From Paracoccaceae bacterium (GTDB lineage Bacteria; Pseudomonadota; Alphaproteobacteria; Rhodobacterales; Rhodobacteraceae), in contig JALSHL010000145.1 of NCBI GenBank assembly GCA_026982255.1, positions 1 to 17,618 on the forward strand: 17,618 bases of DNA. Reading direction: 5' to 3'. A program made the translations under genes and the position numbers. Within the stretch, counting starts at the first letter, position 1; each line of letters opens with the position of its first letter. A model generated the notes under the pieces. The model searched no databases, was not told where the DNA came from, and was given only the letters and a program-made list of their open reading frames with translations. Below are positions 8,415 through 15,220 of the stretch, one piece after another.

Positions 8415-8440
8415 CGGGGCTGCGCATGCCGGCAGCCCCG
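8415..8440. repeat. 9-bp hairpin in the typA leader
   Basis: CGGGGCTGC (8415-8423) and GCAGCCCCG (8432-8440) pair perfectly around an eight-base loop that itself contains GCATGC. On the minus strand it is followed after six bases by TTTTT (8409-8405, one base interrupted) and then the typA ribosome binding site. This is the form of a weak terminator or attenuator in the 5' leader; it lies in the divergent typA/MFS gap. Confidence 0.6.
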
Positions 8441-8559
8441 TTTGCTGCCCACTTAAGCGGCTTTGCCCCGTTTGGCAAGAACAGCCTGCGCGGGCGGGCA
8501 AACCGGCGACGCCGCGTCAGGGGTTTCGGGCGTGCGGGGCGCAGGAGTAGGTTGGCGCC

Positions 8560-9678
8560 ATGAACAGATCGCTTTTTATTCTCATGGCCTCGGTGGCGCT
8601 GGTCGGGACCAACGGGTTGCTGATGTCGCCGGTGCTGACCGATATCGCGCGGGGCTTCGGCGAGAGCGCCGGTGTGACCGGGCGCGCGCTGGCGGCCTAT
8701 AGCGCCGGAACGGCGGTCACGGCCTTGTGGCTGGGCCGGTCGCTGGACGGCTTCGGGCTGTCAAAGGCGCTGGCGCTGGCAATGCTGGTGGTCGGGCTGG
8801 CGCAGCTCGGTTCCGGCTTTGCCACGGGCTGGGTGACGCTGGCGCTGTTGCAGGGGCTGGCGGGGGCCGGTGCGGGGGTGGCCCTGCCGGCGGTTTACGG
8901 GATTACGGCGATGATTTCGCCCAAGGGGCAGGAGGCGCGGTTCATGTCGCGTGTCATTTTCGGCTGGTCGGTGGCGATGGTGGCCGCTGTGCCGCTGGGG
9001 GCGTTTCTGGCCGGCGCTTTCGGCTGGCGGGTGATGCTGGGGCTGACCGGCGGCGTCGCCCTGCTGGCGGCGGGGCTGAACTGGCTGTTGCTGCCGTCGA
9101 GCGGCAAGGCGGTGGCGCGGCTGCGTATGGGGCGGTTCCGGCCGCTGTTTCTGGCGGGCGGATGGGTGCAATACGGGATTACGCTGTGTTTCATGGCGGC
9201 GTTTTACGGCACCTATGCCTATCTGGGGGATCACACCCGCGCGGCCTTCGGGATTTCGGCAGGAGAGGCGGGGCTGACGGCGCTGTTTTACGGGCTGGGT
9301 TTCGGGCTGGCGATGTTCGGTGCGCCGGTGGTGGACCGGATCGGGCGGGCGAAGGCGTTGCCGGTGGCATTGTCGATAACCTCGACCCTGCTGGCGGTTT
9401 TGTGGCTGGCGCCGGTTTTTCCGCTGTTTCTGGGGATGATTTTCCTCTGGGGGTTCATCAACCATTTTATCCTCAATATGATTGTCGTCGGGTTGAACGC
9501 GCTGGCACCGGACAATCGGGGTGCGGTGATGGGGTTATACAGCAGCGTCACCTATGCCGCCGCGACGCTGGGGATTCTGGTGATGGGCGGGGTTTACGAA
9601 GGCCCGGGCTTTGTGGCGGTTGCGCTGCTGGCGGCGGTGTCTAATGTGGTGGCCATGATTTTGGCGTTACGGAAATGA
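8560..9678 (+). CDS. MFS transporter, drug/metabolite efflux type
   Basis: This is a 372-residue integral inner-membrane protein with about 12 hydrophobic segments and very short loops. A motif resembling MFS loop 2-3 is LGRSLDGFGLSKAL (about 58-71), and the second half repeats it as APVVDRIGRAKAL. It is on the short side for the family but complete, with no sign of truncation. The substrate cannot be told from sequence. The ATG at 8560 follows AGGAG/TAGG at 8543-8551, rather far for an ideal site. The stop TGA (9676-9678) lies 11 nt before the chosen start of the oxidoreductase, so the two are one operon. Confidence 0.88.
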   Translation: MNRSLFILMASVALVGTNGLLMSPVLTDIARGFGESAGVTGRALAAYSAGTAVTALWLGRSLDGFGLSKALALAMLVVGLAQLGSGFATGWVTLALLQGLAGAGAGVALPAVYGITAMISPKGQEARFMSRVIFGWSVAMVAAVPLGAFLAGAFGWRVMLGLTGGVALLAAGLNWLLLPSSGKAVARLRMGRFRPLFLAGGWVQYGITLCFMAAFYGTYAYLGDHTRAAFGISAGEAGLTALFYGLGFGLAMFGAPVVDRIGRAKALPVALSITSTLLAVLWLAPVFPLFLGMIFLWGFINHFILNMIVVGLNALAPDNRGAVMGLYSSVTYAAATLGILVMGGVYEGPGFVAVALLAAVSNVVAMILALRK

Positions 9679-9689
9679 GGGGAAATTCC

Positions 9690-10652
9690 ATGCGGGCAAT
9701 GCGGTTGCACGAACTGGGCGCACCGATGGTGCTGGACGAGGTGGCGATGCCGGAACCGGCGGCGGGCGAGGTGCGGGTGCGGGTGCATACCTGCGGCATC
9801 AATTTCGGTGACACGCTGATCGTGCAGGGCAGGTATCAGGAAAAATTCGACCTGCCGTTCTCGCCGGGGATGGAGATTTGCGCTACGGTCGATGCGCTGG
9901 GCGAGGGGGTCGACAACCTGACCGTCGGGCAACGGATCGCCTCTTACAGCGGGGTCGGGGGGCTGAGCGAATACACCTGTGTTCCGGCGGCGAGTTGTGT
10001 GCCGGTGCCGGACGCCATGCCGGATGTGGAGGTCGCGGCCTTTCTGGTGGCTTATGGCACCAGCCATGTGGCGCTGGACTACAAGGCACATATGCAGGCG
10101 GGGGAAACGCTGCTGGTGCTGGGGGCCTCGGGCGGGGTCGGGCTGACGGCGGTGGAGCTGGGCAAGATGATGGGAGCGACGGTGATTGCCTGCGCGCGCG
10201 GGGCCGAAAAACTGGCGATCTGCAAGGAGGCGGGGGCGGACCACCTGATCGACAGCGCCAGCGAGGATATCCGCGAGGTGGTGAAATCCCTCGGCGGGGC
10301 CGATGTGGTTTACGATCCCGTGGGCGGCGCGCAATTCAAGGCCGCGCTCAGGGCCTGCAACCCCGAGGCGCGGATGTTGCCGCTGGGCTTTGCCTCGGGC
10401 GAGATCCCGCAGATACCGGCGAATATCCTGCTGGTGAAAAATATCACCGTGATCGGCTATTACTGGGGCGGCTATGCGAAATTCAAACCGCAGGTGCTGA
10501 CCGACAGTTTCGCGCAACTGTTCGAATGGTATGGCGAGGGACGGCTGAAACCGCATGTGTCGCACGTCCTGCCGCTGGAACAGGCCAACGAAGCACTGGC
10601 CCTGCTGGCGGAGCGCAAATCGACCGGCAAGGTGGTGGTGCGGGTCGGGTAG
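9690..10652 (+). CDS. NAD(P)H:quinone oxidoreductase, zinc-independent MDR family
   Basis: This 320-residue enzyme has an N-terminal GroES-like domain (about 1-125, with CGINFGDTLIVQGRY at 35-49) and a Rossmann domain beginning LLVLGASGGVGLTAVELGK (141-159), where GASGGVG (145-151) is the NADPH-binding loop. The structural-zinc cysteines of alcohol dehydrogenases are absent, which puts it among the quinone oxidoreductase/enoyl reductase branch. The natural substrate is unknown. I chose ATG 9690 because AGGGGA (9678-9683) lies six bases before it; the ATG at 9675 overlaps the MFS stop but has no ribosome binding site of its own. Its stop is three bases from the stop of the convergent Sel1 gene. 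Confidence 0.9.
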   Translation: MRAMRLHELGAPMVLDEVAMPEPAAGEVRVRVHTCGINFGDTLIVQGRYQEKFDLPFSPGMEICATVDALGEGVDNLTVGQRIASYSGVGGLSEYTCVPAASCVPVPDAMPDVEVAAFLVAYGTSHVALDYKAHMQAGETLLVLGASGGVGLTAVELGKMMGATVIACARGAEKLAICKEAGADHLIDSASEDIREVVKSLGGADVVYDPVGGAQFKAALRACNPEARMLPLGFASGEIPQIPANILLVKNITVIGYYWGGYAKFKPQVLTDSFAQLFEWYGEGRLKPHVSHVLPLEQANEALALLAERKSTGKVVVRVG

Positions 10653-10655
10653 ACG

Positions 10656-12008
10656 TTATTTACAGCCGGTAAACGCGCGTTTTTCGCAGCGGCGGACCTT
10701 GCCGCGGGCCTCTTGCAGTTCGGATTCCGACAACAGGGCGGTGACCCGTTGCTGGGCCGCCCCGGCGTCGGCGGAGCCGTTCTGTTGCGCGATGCCATAC
10801 CACATGTAGGCGCGTAGCAGGTCCTTCGGCGCGCCGGTGCCGTCCTCGAACAGTTTGCCCAGTTCGTATTGTGCATCCCCGTCGCCCTGTTCCGAGGCTT
10901 GCAGGAACATCTCATAGGCCATGCCCATGTCGTTTGCGACCCCGCGCCCCCCGGCATACATGAAGCCGAGGTTGTATAGGGCGACAGGGTATTCCTGTTC
11001 GGCGGCCATGCGATACCAGCGCACGGCTTCGGCCTCGTCCAGCGGCACGCCCTCGCCGTTTTCATAGAGAACGCCGAGGTTGTTTTGCGCATACATGTCG
11101 CCGGCGCGGGCGGCTTTCAGATACCATTCGGCGGCACGGGCGTTATCCTCTGGCACGCCTTCGCCGGTGTCATACATCCAGCCGAGCGAGCCCATGGCCT
11201 CCGGATGGCCCTGATCGGCGGCCATACGATACCAGAGCAGGGCCGTTTCGTTGTCTGCGGGCACGCCCTCCTCGCCGAAATCGAACATCTGGCCGAGGGC
11301 ATACTGCGCATCGGCGTCGCCCTGTGTGCCTGCTTCAAGATACCAGCGCACGGCTTCGGGGTTGTCCTCGGGGCCGCCGTATCCGTAGTCGAGAAGGACG
11401 GCGAGGTTGTATTGCGCGTCGATATGGCCCTGTTGCGCGGCTTTTGCATACCAGAAACGGGCTTTGGAGAAGTCCTCCTCCACTGCAAGGCCGGTGTCAT
11501 ACATATAGCCGACGTTGTATTGCGCGCGGTCATAGCCGTTGCGCGCGGACTTCAGGAACCAGTCAAAGGCGGTCAGATTGTCCTCGGGCACGCCCATGCC
11601 CTGCACATACATGATACCGAGGTTGTATTGCGCTTTCGGGTGGTCCTGCGCGGCGGCGAGGCGATACCATTCCATGGCGCGGGCGTAGTCCACCGGCACA
11701 GCTTTGCCCCGTTCGTAGGCGACGCCGACATTGTACTGTGCCGATGCATACCCCTGATCCGCGGCGAGTCGATACCAGCGCAGAGCCTCGGCCTGATCGG
11801 CCGGGCGGCCTTCGCCATTGGCGAACATGACGCCGATGTTGTATTGGGCGCGGGCTTCGCCGGCCTCGGCCAGCGGCATCCATTCGGCAAAGGCGGTTTC
11901 GTAGTCGCCAGCCTCGACAGCGCGCATTCCGGCGTCAAAATCCTGTGCGTGAAGCGGCGCGATGGAAAGGGTCAGGGCGAGGAAGGCAGAAGGCAGAATA
12001 CGGGTCAC
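10656..12008 (-). CDS. Secreted Sel1-repeat (SLR/TPR-like) protein
   Basis: This is a 450-residue protein starting with GTG at 12008, supported by AAGGAA about seven bases upstream. A signal peptide (about 1-21, ending LHA before QD) sends it to the periplasm. Ten near-perfect 36-residue Sel1 repeats follow from about residue 48, each of the type AxxGxxxAQYNLGxMYxxGxGVPEDxxxAxxWYxxA; repeat six has one extra Glu. An eleventh is partial, and the C-terminus carries a Cys pair in RRCEKRAFTGCK that may form a disulfide. Sel1 proteins are solenoid scaffolds for protein interactions, often at the envelope; the partner here is unknown. It appears monocistronic. Confidence 0.93.
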   Translation of the reverse strand: MTRILPSAFLALTLSIAPLHAQDFDAGMRAVEAGDYETAFAEWMPLAEAGEARAQYNIGVMFANGEGRPADQAEALRWYRLAADQGYASAQYNVGVAYERGKAVPVDYARAMEWYRLAAAQDHPKAQYNLGIMYVQGMGVPEDNLTAFDWFLKSARNGYDRAQYNVGYMYDTGLAVEEDFSKARFWYAKAAQQGHIDAQYNLAVLLDYGYGGPEDNPEAVRWYLEAGTQGDADAQYALGQMFDFGEEGVPADNETALLWYRMAADQGHPEAMGSLGWMYDTGEGVPEDNARAAEWYLKAARAGDMYAQNNLGVLYENGEGVPLDEAEAVRWYRMAAEQEYPVALYNLGFMYAGGRGVANDMGMAYEMFLQASEQGDGDAQYELGKLFEDGTGAPKDLLRAYMWYGIAQQNGSADAGAAQQRVTALLSESELQEARGKVRRCEKRAFTGCK

Positions 12009-12074
12009 TTGGCAATTCCTTTTGTTTTCAATAGCTCCAGTCTGCGCGGAATTTCGCGTAGTGTCAAAGGCGGG

Positions 12075-12926
12075 TCAGGCAGCGTAGGCCTCGCGCACCA
12101 TATCGGCCAGTTTTTCCGCAAGGTCCGATTGCGGCCCGTCGGCGATATAGAGGTTCACCTTGAAGTCGGGCAGGTCGGGCAGGGCGCCGTTGTGCGGAAT
12201 CTCGACAAGGTGGTTGTCGGCGGTGTTTTCCAGCGCCGCATGGATGGCAAGATCGGCGGAGACCGAGGCCTCCACCGTGCGGGTGGAATCCGATTCCACC
12301 GCCATTTCCCACGGGATTCCGGCAAGGTCGAGGGCGCGCTGGGCCTTGGCGCGGATCATGCAGTCGTAGTTGAAGGCGAGGCGCAGCGGACGGTTGCGCC
12401 ATGCGGTGCCGTCGCGGGCGCCGACCCAGACCGATTTGGCGATGTGCAGGGTCTCTCCACCCTGGTCGACGCCGGTTTCGGTGGTCATGATCAGGTCGGT
12501 CTCGCCCCGTGCGAGTTGCCGTTTCAGGCGGGCGGTGAGCGAGGAAATGAGGTGGACCTTCACGCGCGGATAGGCGGTCGCGAAGCGTTTCAGAACCGTC
12601 GGGATATGGGGATAGACCACGTCCGAGGGAACGCCGAAGGTGATTTCGCCCTCGAAGGCCTGATCGGTCATGCGGGACCAGACCTCGTCATTCAGAGCGA
12701 GGATGCGCCGGCCGTAACCGAGCATCTGCTCGCCCTGCGCGGTCAGGGCGACGCCGCGGCCGGAGCGTTCCAGCAGGGGCTGGCCGAGGGAGTCCTCCAG
12801 CCGTTTCAGTTGCATGGAGACGGCGGATTGCGTCAGGTGGAGTTGCCCGGCGGCGCGGGTGACGCCGCCGGTTTCAGCCACGGTGACGAAGGCACGCAGG
12901 GCGGTCATGTCGAGGTTGCGTCGCAT
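12075..12926 (-). CDS. LysR-family transcriptional regulator
   Basis: This is a 283-residue protein. The N-terminal winged helix-turn-helix spans about 7-66 (LRAFVTVAETGGVTRAAGQL, then LTQSAVSMQLKRLEDSLGQPLLERSGRGVALT). The rest is the substrate-binding domain typical of LysR regulators. It looks like the HexA/LrhA-type subgroup, but the ligand is unknown. It is transcribed away from the DUF1127 gene with a 123-bp shared upstream region, the classic arrangement for a LysR protein regulating its neighbour. The ATG start is at 12926. Confidence 0.9.
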   Translation of the reverse strand: MRRNLDMTALRAFVTVAETGGVTRAAGQLHLTQSAVSMQLKRLEDSLGQPLLERSGRGVALTAQGEQMLGYGRRILALNDEVWSRMTDQAFEGEITFGVPSDVVYPHIPTVLKRFATAYPRVKVHLISSLTARLKRQLARGETDLIMTTETGVDQGGETLHIAKSVWVGARDGTAWRNRPLRLAFNYDCMIRAKAQRALDLAGIPWEMAVESDSTRTVEASVSADLAIHAALENTADNHLVEIPHNGALPDLPDFKVNLYIADGPQSDLAEKLADMVREAYAA

Positions 12927-13049
12927 ATCATAATCCTTGATGTATCACTTCAAAAACATTCGGTTTTATTATTGATCATATTCCGGCATATAAATCAACA
13001 TTCCTGATGCGAAGGGAATAACAGATCATCAAACCTAATGGAGGGCATT
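12927..13049. promoter_or_regulatory. Divergent promoter region between the LysR and DUF1127 genes
   Basis: This is AT-richer than its surroundings. On the plus strand TATAAA (12989-12994) is a good -10 for the DUF1127 gene, but no -35 hexamer is seen at the right distance. Dyad elements sit upstream: TGATCA (12973-12978) and TTGA-N9-TCAA (12937-12953). GATCAT recurs at 13024-13029. GGAGGG (13040-13045) is the DUF1127 ribosome binding site. A missing -35 with dyads upstream suits an activator-dependent promoter. Confidence 0.5.
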
Positions 13050-13250
13050 ATGCACACCGTCGCAATCACCGCACCGAACACCGCACTGCGCGGGTTTTCT
13101 TTCAACGCTCTCCTGAGCCGTGTTCTGGAACTGGCCGAAGTGGCCCGCCAGCGGCGCGCCTTGGCTGCGCTCGATGCGCGGGCGCTGGAGGATCTGGGGA
13201 TCTCGCGCGCGGCGGCCGAGGCCGAGGCCGCGAAGCCGTTCTGGGCCTGA
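13050..13250 (+). CDS. DUF1127 small protein
   Basis: This 66-residue protein has the DUF1127 signature in its second half: Arg/Ala-rich helix ARQRRALAALDARALEDLGISRAAAEAEAAKPFW, ending FWA. The first 20 residues are not conserved with the family. DUF1127 microproteins are common in alphaproteobacteria; one in Rhodobacter (CcaF1) is a stress-induced RNA-binding protein affecting RNA turnover, so an RNA-related role is possible here but not shown. The ATG at 13050 is fixed by GGAGGG just upstream (an ATG at 13038 overlaps this site and is unlikely). It is followed by a strong terminator, so it makes a short, monocistronic mRNA. Confidence 0.87.
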   Translation: MHTVAITAPNTALRGFSFNALLSRVLELAEVARQRRALAALDARALEDLGISRAAAEAEAAKPFWA

Positions 13251-13271
13251 CAAAGACCCGCAAAGCATTGG

Positions 13272-13299
13272 AACCCCGTCTTTTCAGGCGGGGTTTTTT
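13272..13299 (+). terminator. Terminator of DUF1127, embedded in the end of the hydrolase gene
   Basis: AACCCCGTC (13272-13280) pairs with GGCGGGGTT (13287-13295), with one G-T pair, around TTTTCA, and is followed by further Ts (13296-13299). The stop codon (13284-13286) and last codons of the convergent hydrolase gene lie inside this structure. No T run follows on the minus strand. Confidence 0.88.
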
Positions 13300-14219
13300 G
13301 TTGCGAGGAAGGCGTCGGTGATCTGCCAGACCCGATCCTGTATTTCCGGTGTCTCCATCCAGAGCTCGTGACGTCCGTTCGGAATAATATCGAGGCGGGC
13401 GTCGGGCAGGGTCGGGATACGGGATTTGACGGATTCGGTGTCGATAACCGTTTCTTTCGAACCGATGAAAACCTGCATCGGAATGTCCGGCAGGGAAACG
13501 GTGCGCATTTTCTCCATCTCCTGTGCCGCCTCGCGCGCCCAGTGGATAGTTGCGCCGCCGAGGCCCAGTTCGGGATGCGCGCGCAACTGGTCGCCCATAC
13601 GGGCATATTGTTCGGGGTTGCCGGTCAGCACATTGCCGTTGAACGGGGCTGACAGGACGTAGAATTCGTTTGTCGCCCCCGGCACGATTGTGGTGTCGAT
13701 TCCCAGCGGTTTGCCCAGTGTATCGATCATATTGAGAACCGGCGCGTATTTTGCTGCGTGTGGCAGGCCCCACATCGGGGCGGAAAATATGGCGCGTTCG
13801 ACCTCCAGCCCTTCGGAAAGGGCGCGCAGGGCGATGCAGCCTCCCATGGAATGGGCGAACAGCGTGCGCGGGCCGTTCAGCGCCTGCACCTGTGGCAGGG
13901 CGAGGACGGCCGCGATGTCCTGCTGGTAGTCGGGGAAGGATTCGACATAGCCGCGGTCGGTGCGCCCCTCGTGCCGGTCCGAGAGGCCCTGACCGCGCCA
14001 GTCTATCACCACCACGGCGAAGTCGCGCGCCAGCAGACGTTCGATGACGTGCCCGTAGCGTTCGACATATTCGGTGCGGCCGGGAAAAACGAGGGCGGTG
14101 CGGTTGCCGCCCGCCCAGATGCCCGCACGGATGCGGGTGCCGTCCTGCGCAGTGGTGAACACCGCTTCGCCCCCGTCGGGCACGCCCGCGAGGTCCGTAA
14201 AGAGCGGTGCCGGTTCCAT
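13284..14219 (-). CDS. Alpha/beta hydrolase, lysophospholipase (PldB)-like
   Basis: This is a 311-residue hydrolase. The oxyanion-side motif is FPGRTEYVERYG (45-56), the IDWRGQGLSDR strand-turn is at 72-82, the nucleophile elbow is AHSMGG with Ser124, and the likely acid and base are Asp260 (ETVIDTES) and His284 (GRHELWME). This matches the serine aminopeptidase S33/lysophospholipase L2-like group. It has no signal peptide, so it acts in the cytoplasm or at the inner membrane; its substrate, probably an acyl ester, is inferred. I chose ATG 14219, which overlaps the SCP2 stop by one base (TGATG). It has no clear ribosome binding site of its own, so coupled translation is likely. Confidence 0.9.
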   Translation of the reverse strand: MEPAPLFTDLAGVPDGGEAVFTTAQDGTRIRAGIWAGGNRTALVFPGRTEYVERYGHVIERLLARDFAVVVIDWRGQGLSDRHEGRTDRGYVESFPDYQQDIAAVLALPQVQALNGPRTLFAHSMGGCIALRALSEGLEVERAIFSAPMWGLPHAAKYAPVLNMIDTLGKPLGIDTTIVPGATNEFYVLSAPFNGNVLTGNPEQYARMGDQLRAHPELGLGGATIHWAREAAQEMEKMRTVSLPDIPMQVFIGSKETVIDTESVKSRIPTLPDARLDIIPNGRHELWMETPEIQDRVWQITDAFLATKNPA

Positions 14220-14506
14220 CAGCCGAGCAGCGAGGCGAGTTTCATAGCCATGCCCATATCGCCGTCGATTTTGAGCTTGCCGGTCATGAAGGCCGCGGTC
14301 GGGTTCAGGTCGCCCGCCAGCAGGGATTCGAACACGTCGGCATCGGCGGTCAGGGTGCAATCGGCATCCGAGTCGTCGATAGAAGCGCCGTTTTCATCAA
14401 TGCGCACGGCCCCTTCGCCACCGAAGTCGAATTTGAACGACCCGTCGACCTTGCCGCTGATTTTCTCGTTCAGGGCTTCGACGGCTTTCTCTAGAATCGC
14501 GCTCAT
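14219..14506 (-). CDS. SCP2 sterol-binding domain protein
   Basis: This 95-residue protein is a single SCP2 domain. It begins with an amphipathic helix (AVEALNEKISGKV) and the FKFDFGGEGAVRID strand pair, then has DADCTLTADADVFESLLAGDLNPTAAFMTGKLKIDGDMGMAMKLASLL, the conserved SCP2 C-terminal part. Proteins of this kind bind lipids or acyl-CoA in a hydrophobic tunnel. It is the first gene of a two-gene operon with a lysophospholipase-like hydrolase, which suggests a lipid-carrier role, though this is inference. The ATG at 14506 has GGAG seven bases upstream. A palindromic operator overlaps its probable promoter. Confidence 0.92.
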   Translation of the reverse strand: MSAILEKAVEALNEKISGKVDGSFKFDFGGEGAVRIDENGASIDDSDADCTLTADADVFESLLAGDLNPTAAFMTGKLKIDGDMGMAMKLASLLG

Positions 14507-14530
14507 GGTTTTCTCCGTTTGTCTGCGTTG

Positions 14531-14591
14531 ACCTTAACGTAAGGTGGTGTGGGAAAATGTAAAGGCCCGATGAATATATCGTTACGTTAAG
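14531..14591 (-). promoter_or_regulatory. SCP2 operon promoter with a palindromic operator and inverted second copy
   Basis: ACCTTA-ACG-TAAGGT (14531-14545) is a dyad with six-base arms. Its core CTTAACGTAA (14533-14542) recurs as a perfect inverted copy, TTACGTTAAG (14582-14591), 49 bp away centre to centre. On the minus strand TTTACA (14563-14558) and TACGTT (14541-14536), 16 bp apart, look like -35 and -10; the first site covers the -10. The ACCTT...AAGGT arms resemble MerR-family operators, and fatty-acid/branched-chain regulators such as LiuR are possible binders, but no regulator is in the window. Confidence 0.6.
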
Positions 14592-14668
14592 TGGCAAAGG
14601 GGCATCACCTCTTGCAATCCGGCGAAGCGGCGCAAAGATAGTGCAAAGCGAAAGCGCGGGAGGGCGGA

Positions 14669-15220
14669 ATGCGCCGCATAGTGGCAATACTGGCGATAAT
14701 ACTGGCGACGACGCCGGTGTTTGCCGATTCCGTGGTGGATGCGGCGGGGCGGCTCGATCTGTTGTATGACGATTTGCAACAGGCGGACCCCGAGGACTGG
14801 CAGGAGATCGAATCGAAAATCCACCGCGAGGAAACCCGCAGCGGCTCGGCGGCCATGGACCTGTTGTTTGCGCGCGGACAAAAGGCGCTGGAGGCCGGGG
14901 CGTTTGTCACGGCGGTCGAACATTTTTCGGCGCTGGTCGAACTGGCGCCGGATTTTGCCGAGGGCTGGAATGCCCGTGCGACGGCCTATTTCCTGCTGGA
15001 GGAATACGGGCTGGCGATGGCGGATATCGCGCGGGTGCTGGCGATCAATCCGCGCCATTTCGGAGCGCTGGCGGGGCTGGGGCTGATACTGGAGGAAACC
15101 GGTGACCCCGAGGGGGCAATGCGGGCCTATAGGGCGGCGTTGGCGGTGCATCCCTATCTTGAGTCGGCGCTCGCAGGGATTGCGCGGCTGCGGCCGCTGG
15201 TCGAGGGAACGGATATCTAG
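14669..15220 (+). CDS. Secreted tetratricopeptide-repeat protein
   Basis: This is a 183-residue protein. A signal peptide (about 1-19, cleaved after VFA) is followed by an acidic stretch (about 20-60) and about three TPR units: AMDLLFARGQKALEAGAFVTAVEHFSALVELAP, DFAEGWNARATAYFLLEEYGLAMADIARVLAINP, and HFGALAGLGLILEETGDPEGAMRAYRAALAVHP. It is probably a periplasmic scaffold; its partner is unknown. The ATG at 14669 follows GGGAGGG. It is divergent from the SCP2 gene and its stop TAG directly abuts the helicase start, so the two are co-transcribed. Confidence 0.9.
   Translation: MRRIVAILAIILATTPVFADSVVDAAGRLDLLYDDLQQADPEDWQEIESKIHREETRSGSAAMDLLFARGQKALEAGAFVTAVEHFSALVELAPDFAEGWNARATAYFLLEEYGLAMADIARVLAINPRHFGALAGLGLILEETGDPEGAMRAYRAALAVHPYLESALAGIARLRPLVEGTDI

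Noticed and set aside
6259..8550. 763-codon open frame on the plus strand
   Set aside because: It is antisense to typA and spans the intergenic gap. Its translation is low-complexity His/Asp/Val-rich, typical of the reverse frame of a GC-rich gene.
10775..11870. Regularly spaced similar sequences resembling a repeat array
   Set aside because: They are the 108-bp coding units of the Sel1 repeats, with diverged third positions and no spacers; not a CRISPR array or satellite.
11085..13007. 640-codon open frame on the plus strand
   Set aside because: It runs antisense through the Sel1-repeat gene, the gap and the LysR gene. Both minus-strand genes have clear domains; this frame is open because of GC-rich codon bias and gives no recognisable domain.
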